Part shown: positions 23,701-34,205 of the stretch, piece after piece | Numbering within the stretch: position 1 is the first letter of the stretch | How the letters are laid out: the number at the start of each line of letters is the position of its first letter | From: Patiria pectinifera | Taxonomy: Eukaryota > Echinodermata > Asteroidea > Valvatida > Asterinidae | Assembly: GCA_029964075.1 (NCBI GenBank) | Contig: CM057149.1 | Coordinates: 36,848,900-36,912,899, forward strand | DNA length: 64,000 nucleotides | Direction of reading: 5' to 3' | Notes under the pieces: generated by a model | What the model saw: only the letters and a program-made list of their open reading frames with translations | Told to the model about the DNA's origin: nothing | Database searches by the model: none | Position numbers and translations under genes: made by a program

Positions 23701-26700
23701 GCGGACGTTGGAGACACCACTTTTTTGCATTGGTGATTGGTCACCGCTGTTCCTGAGCCACACAACATGTATATCGTACACTGAGAACGACACGAAAAAC
23801 GTTTTCGTAGTCCGTCGTGTCCGATGTAAACAAGCGGTTTTTTCGTCTTTTCTCGGGAACGGTAAGACTTTAAGTAAGATTTGAGGCTTTGCATGGTGGA
23901 AATGCTAAATAATGAAAGGTTTGCGGAAACACCATGTGCGAATAATTTCTCAACTGAGAGAATGGTTCTGAAAAGAACCAGAGGTATAAACTCGACGTTC
24001 CGGTCAGTATGCTCTGACCGTCTTCAGGAGACTTTAGGTTGGTTTCCTTTCAACCAGATGTTTGAAATAGGCGAAGTAAGCAATCCAACCAAAACATGAC
24101 ATTTTCGGGGATTTCAGGACCTAGTGCCCCATTAATGTTTGATTTTTACTTGTCATATAAATAGTCAGTGAGGAATGTCAAATACAAAAATTGGCAGGAT
24201 GACGTCATTACTTGACGAAAGGACGTCATCGTCTCCTGACGATGACTAGAGCAGGCTAGTCGAAACGTTGAGACCAAAGACAAGTTCTTTTAGAACGTAA
24301 AGCAGGACTGTTCTTATCAGAACAAAAACTACATTGCGAAAGTTGATAATAAGCAGGACAAGTTTTTTTCAGAACTAAATATCTTTTAAGCAATACATGT
24401 AGTTATTACCACATGGTGTTACCGCAAACCGAAACGATGACGTCAACGACAGTTTGAAGTGAACCATTTGTCACAGTTTTACCAAATTCACCTTTAAATT
24501 TTCTTCAGAATCATGACATCAAAATTTGGTTAACTAGTCTAAAACCCTAAAGCCCTGGCCTAGTAACAGAGACCCATAAAATGATAGGAACTGGTGCTAG
24601 AAGGTTGTTTAAACAAAATGTAATTTCAGTGCGTACGACTGGCACCCACAACACCGCATTTCCGCGAGCAACTGCATGTCTCCCGTTTTCAGGCATGTAC
24701 ACTTTAGTGGGGACAACACATACCTGTGACCAAATTGTGTTTGCTTATTATATAATTTAGCACACGTAAGGCCCTGTCACACTTCTGCGTATCCTAATTC
24801 CTTATGAGTTGCGCATTGACATTTTCTTCATACGCAGTCGTACGCACAATACGCACCTCATATGCATCTCTATCGTTTTGTGTAGGTTTTATGTACGCAG
24901 ATATACGCATGGTACGGCCCAGTACGCAGGATAGTTTTGGGCATGCCATGCACAAAACTACGCTGCGTACGCTGTTACGCAGGTCATAAGCATAGATATA
25001 GAATAAAAGTCTTTTTATTCTATATCTATGGTCATAAGTTATAAATACGCAGCGCATCTGTCCCGCATCGGTCGAGTGCGTTACGAGTACGCTATGTGTT
25101 CGTGACGCACCCCGTCAGCATATGAGCCGCCTTCATTGGACGTATACATAGCGTACTTGCAGCGCATATGCAACGCACGCTGGACGGCAAGCGGCGGAAA
25201 TGCGGCGGGAAAACGCTCAGAAGTGCGTCAAGCATGCGGTCGGCATAAGTCGGGTGCGTCCGGAATACGCTCGGCATGCGCAATGCATACTGTTTTCGCA
25301 GCCCGAAAAATAATGTTGTGCACTGCATACGCAACTCATACGCAATGGATGCGCTGAATTCGTTACTCGTACGCTAGATGTGCGTCGCACATAAGTCAAA
25401 GTGATCAAAACATTTCGACGTTAATTGAACGTTCGGCTGCGTATTGAAATTTTTTGATAAGGAACTCATAAGGAATTAGGATACGCATAGGTGTGACAGG
25501 GGCTTAATCGAATACTGTAGGACAAGGGTCTGATTTTTTTAACAGGCGTCAAACGCCCGAAGCGCTACTATAAATGGAGCACGATAATAATAGTAACATT
25601 TTAAAGGTGTTTTATTTAATGGGTTTTTACCCCTCAGCCGAGAGGCTCGAGTGGTATTGTCATCGCCTACGGCGTCCGTCCGTCCGGGCGGCCGTCCGTT
25701 CTGACCGTCCGTCCGGACGTCCGGCGGGCCGTCCGTCCGTCTGGGCAGCTCAGTTTCTGGATGATAACTTGAGTTAGAAATGTCATTTGGGATTGGAACT
25801 TCGGTAGGAAGTTGCCCTTGGGAGTAGGCAAGTTGGGATTGGTTTTGAGGTCAAAAGGTCAAAGGTCAAGGTCATCGTGGTGAGTTGAAGGTAGGCTAAA
25901 TGGTTTCCGGATGATAACTTGAGTTACAAATAAGATTTTGGTGTCTAACTTTGGTAGGGGGTTGCCTTTGGGTACAGGCAAGTTGGGATTCGTTTGGGAG
26001 TCAAAAGGTAAAAAGTCAAGGTCACCGTGGTGAGTTGAATGTCAATGGTTTCCGAATGATAACTTCAGTTTCAAATGAGATTTTGGTGTCTAACTTTGGT
26101 ACGGGGTTGCCCTTGAGAGTAGGCAAGTCGGCATTGGTTTGGGGGTCAAAAGGTCAAAGGTCAAGGTCATCGTGGTGAGTTAAAGGTAAATAGTTTCCGG
26201 ATGATAACTTGAGTTAGCAATGAGATTTTGGTGTCTAACTTTGGTAGGGGGTTGTCCTTGGGAGTAGGCGAGTTGGGAATGGTTTTGGGGTCAAAAAGTC
26301 AAAGGTCAAGGTCACCATGGTGAGTTGAAGGTAAATGGTTTCCGGATGATGACTTGAGTTAGAAATGAGATTTTGGTGTCAAACTTTGGTGGGGGTTGTC
26401 CTTGGGAGTAGACGAGTTAGGAATGGTTTTGGGGTCAAAAAGTCAAAGGTCAAGGTTACCGTGGTGAGTTGAAGGTAAATGGTTTCCGGATGAAAACTTG
26501 AGTTAGAAATGAGATTTTGGTGTCTAACTTTTGTAGGGGGTTGTCCTTGGGAGTAGGCGAGTTGGGAATGGTTTTGGGGTCAAAAGGTCAAAGGTTAAGG
26601 TCACCATGGTGAGTTAAAGGTAAATAGTTTCCGGATGAAAACTTGAATTGGACATTAGATTTTGGTGTCTAACTTAGGTAGGAGTTGCATTTGGGTACAG

Positions 26701-28392
26701 GCAAGTTGGGATTGGTTTGGGAGTCAAAAGGTCAAAAATCAAGGTCACTGTGGCGATTTAATGGTTTCTACGTGATAATTTACGTTACACATGATATTTG
26801 AGATTAGAATGTCAATTTGCCCTTTCGACAAACTGCGGCTGAGGGGTTTCAACAGCAACGCTGTTAATTTTTTTTTGCACTGATGCGCTTTGTTCACTCA
26901 GTCGAGTTTGTTTACTCTTCAAACAAGGTGTTTTCTTGGAGGCTTTCACCGAAAGTTGGAAGAGAGAGAAGAAGTACATGTTGCGAACCGTTCGTCAGTT
27001 TGGCTACGGTACCTCCGGCTCGGAAAGCATCACCCTCCAAGAAGCTAATCACCTGGCTGAGCTGATCAAGAAGAGGGGCGGGGAGCCCTTTGAGCTTGGC
27101 CTCCCTCTCAGCCTCTGCCTCCTCAACGTGACCTTCTCCATGATCCTCGGTACCACCTACGAGGAAGATGACAAGGAGTTCAACAAGTTATTGGGTTATG
27201 TCCTGTCGTGGTATCTTGAGGTCTTCATGCTGTACGACATAGAGCCGCTATTGCCCCTCTGCAATAAGTTTGGTCTCAGCTCTCGACTGAACAAGGGAAA
27301 GATGACAACAAAGGAGATGCTGGCGTTCGTACAGAAGCACATTGACAATCACAAGGCTACCCTGGACCCAGACCATCCTCGCGACATGGTGGACGCGTGT
27401 CTGATCGAGATGGCTAAAGGTGACCCCAACAGTGACCTGAGAGAGTTCACGGACGAGAAGCTCTTGTGGATGCTCTTCTTCTTCATCCCGGACCAGGGAG
27501 ACACGGCTTCCGGTATATTCCTCTTCCTGATGCTGGCCACTGCCCTGCATCCTGAGGTGCAGCAGCGCGTCTTCCAGGAGATTCAAGACGTCATCGGGGA
27601 CCGACCGCCTTCGCTGAAGGATAAAGAGAAGATGCCGTACACGGAGGCTGTTATCCTGGAGACCCTTCGCATGGATACCACCTTCTGGCTTCTGGTCCCA
27701 CACTTCACCGCAGACGATGTTGAGATTCTCGGCTACAAGATTCCAAAGGATACCACGGTCATTCCAAACATCTACGCGGTCCACTTTGATCCGGAGCTGT
27801 GGGGTGATCCGGAAAACTTCCGACCTGAGAGGTTTATCGACGAACAAGGCCGCATCAATCGACCAGATTACTTCATTCCCTACTCAACCGGTTGGTAACT
27901 TTTGAAAAATGTCACAAGACTTTATTATTGGTCACCTTATTTCGATATAACTAAAAATGATTAAGATTAGCTTTACAATCTGTGTTCAGAAGATACATGT
28001 ATTGCGATTCCACAGGCCTTTCGAATCGCACCCACAGAAAACATGCAGTTTTGAGGTCTAGCGTAGAGATAAAAAACTATATATCCCATCGCACAGGACA
28101 ATATATGGATAGAGTCAAGATATGACGATTTTAATCTTCGCATGCTCTTGATTAGACTTTAATGACAATCAGTGTCGGTACTAGTAACAGTGTTGTGTCA
28201 ATATTATGTACAGGACGCAGGTCGTGTGTCGGAGAGCAGATGTCCCAGAAACAGTTCTTCCTGTTCTACATCACATTGATCCAGAAGTACAAGTTCAAGC
28301 TCCCAGATGGTGACCCCATACCCAAGTTGGAATCGCAGTGGTTGTTTGTCAGCCCGCCCAATTACCGTCTGCAAGCAGAGCCCAGGGAGTAA
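20726..28392 (+). CDS. CYP2-clan microsomal cytochrome P450, copy B (complete, four exons)
   Basis: Exons 20726-21009, 22147-22271, 26928-27890 and 28214-28392 join in phase to 516 codons plus TAA. The Met at 20726 was chosen because it directly precedes an N-terminal anchor helix (residues about 16-36) and the hinge PPGPRGWP (49-56), the usual layout of ER P450s. Further motifs are W147/K151 in the C-helix, PDQGDT (324-329) where AGxDT is usual, E381-T-L-R384, PERF (436-439) and the heme loop STGRRSCVGE with Cys462. The family oxidises small lipophilic substrates with NADPH-P450 reductase. Intron 3 uses CCG/GTTGGT, a weak donor. Only this choice, not GTAACT four bases later, restores the heme loop. 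Intron 2 is 4.66 kb, swollen by mobile elements. Substrate and subfamily cannot be told. Confidence 0.92.
21010..22146. other. Intron 1 of P450 copy B with CAGA/CCGA microsatellite
   Basis: An inverted pair CAACCTGACGCCAC (21081-21094) / GTGGCGTCAGGTTG (21246-21259) may be the ends of a small element. CAGACAGA-type repeats turning into CCGA lie at 21568-21616, followed by CTCCCGCCACAG. The similar CCCGCCACAG also occurs just left of copy A at 5690-5698. No coding sequence. Confidence 0.5.
22441..23462. mobile_element. 1.0-kb TIR element in intron 2 of P450 copy B
   Basis: About 45-bp terminal inverted repeats begin GGAGTCATTTCGTGTAAA and end TTTACACGAAATGACTC. TTA flanks both sides (22438-22440 and 23463-23465). 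The empty site in copy A is at about 6076-6080. No transposase frame. PIF/Harbinger-like by the 3-bp TWA target duplication. Confidence 0.8.
23466..24131. mobile_element. 666-bp TIR element adjoining the previous one
   Basis: The termini AAGGGACACAAGGTCCTG and CAGGACCTAGTGCCCCA are imperfect inverted repeats. It shares one TTA (23463-23465) with its left neighbour and has TTA again at 24132-24134. The pair was therefore built by two insertions at the same trinucleotide. A fragment of the same family, including the GTTCTGAAAAGAACCAGA palindrome, is at about 38280-38402. Confidence 0.7.
24229..24438 (+). mobile_element. 210-bp Penelope-like 3' tail insertion
   Basis: The segment is absent from copy A and is flanked by GACGTCA (24222-24228 and 24439-24445). 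It opens TCCTGACGATGACTAGAG and contains GTCGAAACGTTGAGACC, a tail motif seen with Penelope-like elements. No coding part remains. Confidence 0.55.
24770..25504. mobile_element. 735-bp TIR element rich in TACGCA
   Basis: The left end GGCCCTGTCACACTTCTGCG and right end CATAGGTGTGACAGGGGCT are inverted. The arms continue with GTATCCTAATTCCTTATGAG and its complement. TAA flanks both sides (24767-24769 and 25505-25507) and copy A lacks it. The interior is crowded with TACGCA and its complement TGCGTA. No conserved frame. Confidence 0.8.
24991..25030. repeat. 40-bp perfect palindrome flanked by GTCATAAG direct repeats
   Basis: CATAGATATAGAATAAAA (24991-25008), loop GTCT, and the exact complement (25013-25030). 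GTCATAAG stands immediately left (24983-24990) and right (25031-25038). It is nested inside the TACGCA-rich element. Confidence 0.85.
25624..26868. mobile_element. Helentron-like (HINE-type) non-autonomous element in P450 intron 2
   Basis: Copy A lacks this block. The left part has ACCCCTCAGCCG (25629-25640) and the right part its complement CGGCTGAGGGGT (26837-26848). The end is the small hairpin AACAGCAACGCTGTT (26852-26866) before a T tract. Inside are a (GTCC)n-like stretch (25673-25745) and about seven units of a roughly 145-bp tandem repeat. Subterminal inverted repeats, a central minisatellite, a 3' hairpin and insertion in T-rich DNA are the known layout of Helentron-associated elements. 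No Rep/helicase is encoded. Confidence 0.6.
25848..26760 (+). promoter_or_regulatory. Array of AGGTCA nuclear-receptor half-sites
   Basis: At 25848-25874 four AGGTCA copies stand at spacings 2, 1 and 0. At 26151-26169 three stand at spacings 1 and 0. Related clusters, some decayed to AAGTCA or AGGTTA, recur near 26000, 26290, 26435, 26580 and 26725. AGGTCA-A-AGGTCA is the DR1 layout used by RXR-type receptors and TCAAGGTCA is the extended monomer site of SF-1/ERR-type receptors. Use in this gene is inference only; the array ends about 170 bp before exon 3. Confidence 0.4.
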
Positions 28393-28910
28393 ACGAAATG
28401 CATCGGTGGAGAACAGCGTGCATGTTATAACCATCATTATAAAATAATTGTTTCTAGCTTTGCTTTAAATTGCGATTGTACTGATCAGCTGCACGTAAAG
28501 ATCCTGCTTGCCTTGTCATTGCGGAGAGAAGTGATGTTTATCAACTTATTATAAGATCACTTTAAGTGCACGTGCTAAAGCGTTTGTACATACTTTAATA
28601 GGTGTGATGGAACTGATTTTCTTAAGTAAGATCAAATCGATAAATTATTGATGTAATTAATGGACCAATCGGCACATTGCAAACAAAGTAATTAATGTTG
28701 GAACTGATGCATCTTTCGTCTGAATCTTAAAAACTTTATAAAGAGCAAATCTTGATTAACCCGCCCAGCAAACAAATATTCTGCATGTGCAAAGTTGTCC
28801 TTTCAGTCAAAACGGTGACTGTTTTAAACAGTTGAGACCTCCCTGCCTACATAAAATAAGATTGACTGGCTGTGACTGTTTATGTAACTTGATACAGCTA
28901 TGCTTTGACT

Positions 28911-30653
28911 GTATACACAAGCCCGCGGGAACGGGGGGTGCTGTGGGTGCTGCAGCACCCCCAACTTTTTGGATTGGGGTGCTGAAATATGCTTCAGCAC
29001 CCCCTACTCCCGGGCAAAAATGTGTTCCAGCCACTGGCAGTGTTCTACGACGTTGAATTTGCGCCGCTGCGCTATTCATTATGCTTGCTCTACAAATATC
29101 TCCTTCGTTTTGTTCGTTCGTAGTTTTGCCGCGGCTAAGCGCGGCGCTTCGAACCGTCTAACACTGTAAAATATCAGGAGGAAGTATTTTCTAAAGCAAT
29201 AACCTCGGCCATGACAATGGTGGCAAAGTTGATTATGCTTGCCACGATTTTTTTCCATTCGATCTTTCAATAGGGGCAAATGTTCATACCTTTCCCCTGA
29301 AGGATTTTCTTTTCATTTAAAAGTTTTATTGACGTTGCTAGCATTCTGTACTCAACATTTACAAATAGCAAGGTTCACACACATCCCAACCTAATAGGAG
29401 TGGTACGGGCTTCCATTGAAACTAGTTCCAGTGTAGTTTCGTTTTAATAAAAAAGCTATTGATGTGTTACCCCCTGCAAGTTTTTTTCTCATAAAAACTC
29501 AGTAGACCGATACATCTTTGCCTAGCCCCAAACTTGCCACCTGCCGATCATTAACATAAAGATGCATTTGGTCTGTTAGTTTTTCATATTTGCCATTCCC
29601 TGTAACAAACAAATAAGGCCAAAAAAAAATAATAAGTCGTTCTCTGGTCAGCGCGCGCGTCGATTTTAAGCATGCGCGTCGATCTTTTTTCCCCCCAAAA
29701 TGTTCCGCGGTAGCTCCAACAGCGCCCTCTATTTCCGCACCTCCTCAATTTTTTTTACCAAAGAGCACCAAGGAATGGGAAATTGCACCAAGGCAAATGA
29801 TCGAAAGCACCAAGGCAAATTATGGAGGACACCAATGTACATGAGGACACCAAAAAAGCAAAATAGTACCCACCTTGTCTGTACAATCCAAGCTTGAAGA
29901 AAAAAAAAAGAAAAAAAGAAAGAAAAAAAAGCCGCGTGGCCGCGTCAATTCCGGAACTTTGGTCTGACCAGAGACCGAATATTTTTTTTTTTGGCCTAAC
30001 ACTGCAAATATATCAAGAGCTACATCGTTTAGGCCTATGTGAATATTTTTATGAACAGAACTTCATCCGCTTCCAGTGGAACCATTTTGTTTTAACTTTT
30101 ATAAGTTTAAGTATATACTTCAGTATATTTCATCACAGTGCATCCAGAATCCAACATTTTCAGGGGCCTTAAAGCAGGCCCCTGGCCCTGTGGCTCCACG
30201 CCGTAAGGGCTCGGAAAATAAAACAAAACATACACGACGGAATTCACTAAATGAAAGAAAGCAGCCTAGCAACAATAATATTTACATGCGATGTCATGCA
30301 TAATGATACAATTCTTTTTCCAGAATTAAATGGAACAAAAAATGGAGATAAAAATACAGGTTTTCGACTTTTCAGTACAGTAGAAACGTTATAAGAGCAA
30401 CAGTATATTCTAAACAAAAAAAGTGAAATAAATTGTCTTTATGATCTCAAAAAACGTTTGCTAAAAAAGTCATATGAAAGTGGCTAGGAATCGCCTCATA
30501 TTGCACCACAGAGCATTCATATTCCAAAACTTTTAGGAGCGCTTTAAGCCACGCCGTAAGGGCTTTGCACTCCGCGTTCGCATTAATTTTGTCCGTCCTT
30601 TAGAAATTCCAGCACCCCCCGGCAAAAGTTTGTTCCAGCGGGCTTGTGTATAC
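28911..30653. mobile_element. TIR element downstream of P450 copy B
   Basis: Partner of 9280-11830, with GTATACACAAGCCCGC and GCGGGCTTGTGTATAC ends. Here the terminal repeats match perfectly over 16 bp. It lacks the Penelope insertion but has a different nested insert at 29617-29996. Confidence 0.55.
29617..29996. mobile_element. 380-bp MITE with GGCCAAAAAA ends
   Basis: About 35-bp imperfect inverted ends: GGCCAAAAAAAAATAATAAG then TCTCTGGTCAG on the left, CTGACCAGAGACCGAAT then TTTTGGCC on the right. TAA flanks it (29614-29616 and 29997-29999). Copy A has the intact site AAATAACACTG near 9960. It is present only in copy B. Confidence 0.85.
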
Positions 30654-31046
30654 ATTGTATAGTGATTGATAAGCCAGCTGTGCCTACCGTTTGTGTCTGT
30701 TGACTGAATTTGACTAGTCACAGAGCTTGCTATTATGCTTGAAATACGGTCTGACTGTTGGTGACTAGCCTGTGTAAAAAGGCACGGCATGGATGGAAGA
30801 GGATTGATTGGTCTTTGACTGTCTGTGACTGTTCAGAAAGCAGGAGTGTTTACCCTTTATGCGATCTCGTATGCTTAATACAAAGTTAATTGACCATAGA
30901 GTCTACTGTGAAACATTATTTCTTAATATATATATTGTTGAAGGGTAAAATGTGAACGGAATGCCTTCCAAATGTCAGAAAGTATAACTTGGTTCTTCCC
31001 TTTTATACGCAAGCTTTCTCGGTCGTAATTTACCACCAATTAAAAT

Positions 31047-31700
31047 CAGAGTTGTAATGACTCGAGTCAATGACTCGACTCGAGTCCGACTCGAGTCACA
31101 TTTTTTGGTGACTCGACTCGACTCGAGTCCCTATGGGTAAATGACTCGGCTCGACTCGAGTCCCTCATCAGAAGACTCGACTCGACTCGAGCGAAGGCCA
31201 ATAAGACTCGAGTCCCAGAAATATAAGCAAATTTTGCGAAAAGTATTTGCAGTGACTTAGGGTGCAAAATTTATGTTTTGTTTATACTTTGCGAATACAT
31301 TATATGATACAGCAGCCGCTTGTCATGTACAACGTGTCACAGACTCCCACGCACAAAATACTGTCCAGGAACCGGATTTAAAACACATTTTCCAATTCGT
31401 TGTTGCATCATGACTTTGAACGGTTTCTTATAAAGCTCTTGGATTCGAACGCCGGCTAAATTTATGCCCTCCTTTATAAATTCTGGTATATAGTGTGCAA
31501 ATATTCGTGCCTCAATTGACTGCAGCTAAATATTTGACTCGACTCGACCTTTTTGACCTAATAACTCGACTCGACTGAAGTCACTTCTTTAAAATGACTC
31601 GACTCGACTCGAGTCACTCGAGTCACAAAAATCAGTGACTCGTTACCCGAAATCAAGCAAGCAGCGATCGACTCGGAGTAAGCCCGAGTAAACTGAGAGT
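31047..31700. mobile_element. CTCGAG-rich hAT-like MITE, copy in duplication B
   Basis: Same start (CAGAGTTGTAATGACTCGAG) as 12227, with longer GACTCGACTCGAG blocks at 31060-31220 and 31530-31630. The right boundary is approximate. Confidence 0.6.
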
Positions 31701-32149
31701 TACAAATTACTCTTCAAGTTGTGTATCAACATTTCCGCTGAATACATGCATTCTTGCCCACTTTTAATGCATGTTGTGAGTAGCAAGAACCGATGAAGAG
31801 TATTATTCCCAATACGCGATAAACGCCAGTTTGTTACCTTTTTGAATCCTGCTTTCCCCCTGACTGCCAAAAGTCAGTTTCGACGAGTTTTACATAGGTA
31901 AACACCATTTCAGAAGACAGTAAAACGAAAAAAAAAATACTTGAAGTTGAGAAACAGCTGTAATATTGTTTATTCCTTAAACTTTGATAAACGTGCACAA
32001 TCATGTTTCACTCTGTTTCAATCGGACTTATCGCGCGTTAGAAATAAATTCTTATGATTAAAGTAGGCCGTATACGAAACCCCCTTTTCGTGTTGAATGA
32101 ACACAAGAACGCAGGGTTTCGAAAGACGAGTCTAACCAACACGCGACGC

Positions 32150-33150
32150 GAACAGTGTTCGCGAACAGTGTCCGGACAGTGTTCGCGAAGGTAAACTCTT
32201 GTAAATGTTTGGGGAAAATTATTGATGAAACTTTAAGTTGGGGCCCAGACATTGAATACGTGAAGAAAACCGTTTCTTCTAAACTAGGTATGCTAAATAG
32301 AATACGCAACTGTGTCCCCCAAAGCAGCCTGCACTCTCTCTTTGTTAGCTTAGTATATGTTATGCCATCTTCAGAGTATACTGTTTGGGGAGGACGGTAC
32401 ATATCTCATGACAATATTCTGATGACGATATTTAAGCTGTTATAATTATATGTAAAATATGTGTATACGTAATCAGAACCCGCGCAGATAGGTCTGAAAA
32501 TTCTCATATCCCATTGTACCTTATTAATCAGTAGCTTTTTATCAGCAGCTTCGTTGAATGAGTTTTTAAGAAAATTGCACTTAATTTTAAAATGACTTTT
32601 TATATCCTAAAAATAACCGGTATTTTTTAACGCGATCGCCTTTTGTTTGATCTGCTTGTTTTCTTATGTTTTAGCTTGGGATCATTGTTCGTGGTATTTT
32701 GCATCTGTTAATCTCTTTTATGTGTATTTTAAGCTGTTATAAATTCATGTAAAATTTGTGTATTATGTAATCCAACCTAACGGTTGCCAATATATTATCC
32801 TATTCTATCTCAAAAGAGCCGCGCGGATAATCCCGAAGTGTGCGTTCTTAATTCCATCAGTCAATATGTTTGCCAGACTTAATTGGATATCGCTCTCTGA
32901 AAGAATTGAGTATTAAAAGGCAATTCTTGTTTACAAATGCATAGACAAAATTACTCCTTTGTATATGACAAATCTGTTTACATCGCTTATTCAGATTCGT
33001 AAAACGAGACAATCCACATGGCATGCATTGAAGATTCCTTTTGTTGTAACTGGTACAATCATATGGAATAATTTGCATGCATAGTTGAGAACCATGACTT
33101 CTCTAACCTCATTCAAATCTGAACTACAAAAAACATTCAGTCAGTAATAT
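32150..33150 (+). pseudogene. Degraded LINE RT 3' fragment, duplication copy B
   Basis: Partner of 13240-14215. A longer open piece (32155-32445) reads CLGKIIDETLSWGPDIEY, LGMLNRIRNCVPQSSL and VWGG. Broken post-RT sequence follows to about 33150. A local GTTCGCGAACAGTGT expansion precedes it. Confidence 0.65.
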
Positions 33151-33564
33151 TTCTGCATTTATGTGAGAATTTGTTTTTGTCGCTGCCTTTCCTGATTATA
33201 CGAATATGAAAATACGAAAATCTCTGCTGACTTACGGAGTTAACAAACTTGGCTGCCATAATAATGAGCCGGATGGGAATTTTGCCGTTTTTCTGCCAAA
33301 AAGGATTTTCGTGGGTTTTTCGCCCCTCCCGTAGTTCAGCGAATGTATAGAAATATATTTTCCCGAAGTCACAAGAAATGTCAAAATTCTTTTCGTGTTC
33401 ACTTAATTCACCTTAGGCATTTAGGAAAGTCTGTTACCGATGTCGTTTCAAACTGTACATGTTTCTTTGTAATAGTTGTACAATATTATAGGCTTAAATC
33501 ATTTGCTTAACAATCATGCAGTAATCCCATATGCTTTTATTTTATTTCATTGTGTTGTGTTGTA

Positions 33565-34058
33565 CAGGGTGAGTAAAAAAAAAGCGAAACCCAAATGTCG
33601 GGACCATTGTTTTAGTGAAGTTCTTTATGTGGCCCTTTCAAAATCAAGGATACAAAAGCCCAATACGTAGGCTTTCTTTTAGTACAAGAATCATTCAAAT
33701 CACTCATGTACTTTTCAAGTTACGGAGTTTTAAACACAACCACCGTTTTAAAGTTTTGTCCACGGATCACAAGAAGGTAGCAAAACGAAAACAAATCACA
33801 TAGCGATGTGTGTGAATTGTTTTCGTTTTGCTGAACGAACGCACACCTTTTTTGTGATCCGTGGACAGAACTTTAAAACGGAGATTTTGTTTAAAATTCC
33901 GTGACTTGAAAAGTACACAAGTGATTTGAATGATTCTTGTACTAAAAGAAAGCTTACGAATTTGGCTTTTATATCCTTGATTTTGAAAGTGCTACATGCA
34001 GAACTTCACTAATACAATGGTCCCGACATTTGGGTTTCGCTTTTTTTGACTCACCCTG
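33565..34058. mobile_element. Foldback element with mariner-like ends, copy B
   Basis: Both termini are intact here: CAGGGTGAGT at the left and ACTCACCCTG at the right, flanked by TA (33563-33564 and 34059-34060). The arms span nearly the full length around a centre near 33805. An (AAAT)n run at 34178-34205 follows. Confidence 0.8.
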
Positions 34059-34174
34059 TATTATTTTGTAATGTCTTGTATTTGTACATTGTTGTGTGGT
34101 CATTAAATATGCAGGGCTCCATGGAAATGGGAACCAGTTTTAAACTGTTTGGGTATATGTAATAAATAAGTAAG

Positions 34175-34205
<31 letters not shown>

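Noticed and set aside
27248-27847. 199-codon minus-strand frame opposite P450 exon 3
   Set aside because: It is a shadow of the conserved P450 exon; the copy A counterpart is broken and no domain is seen.
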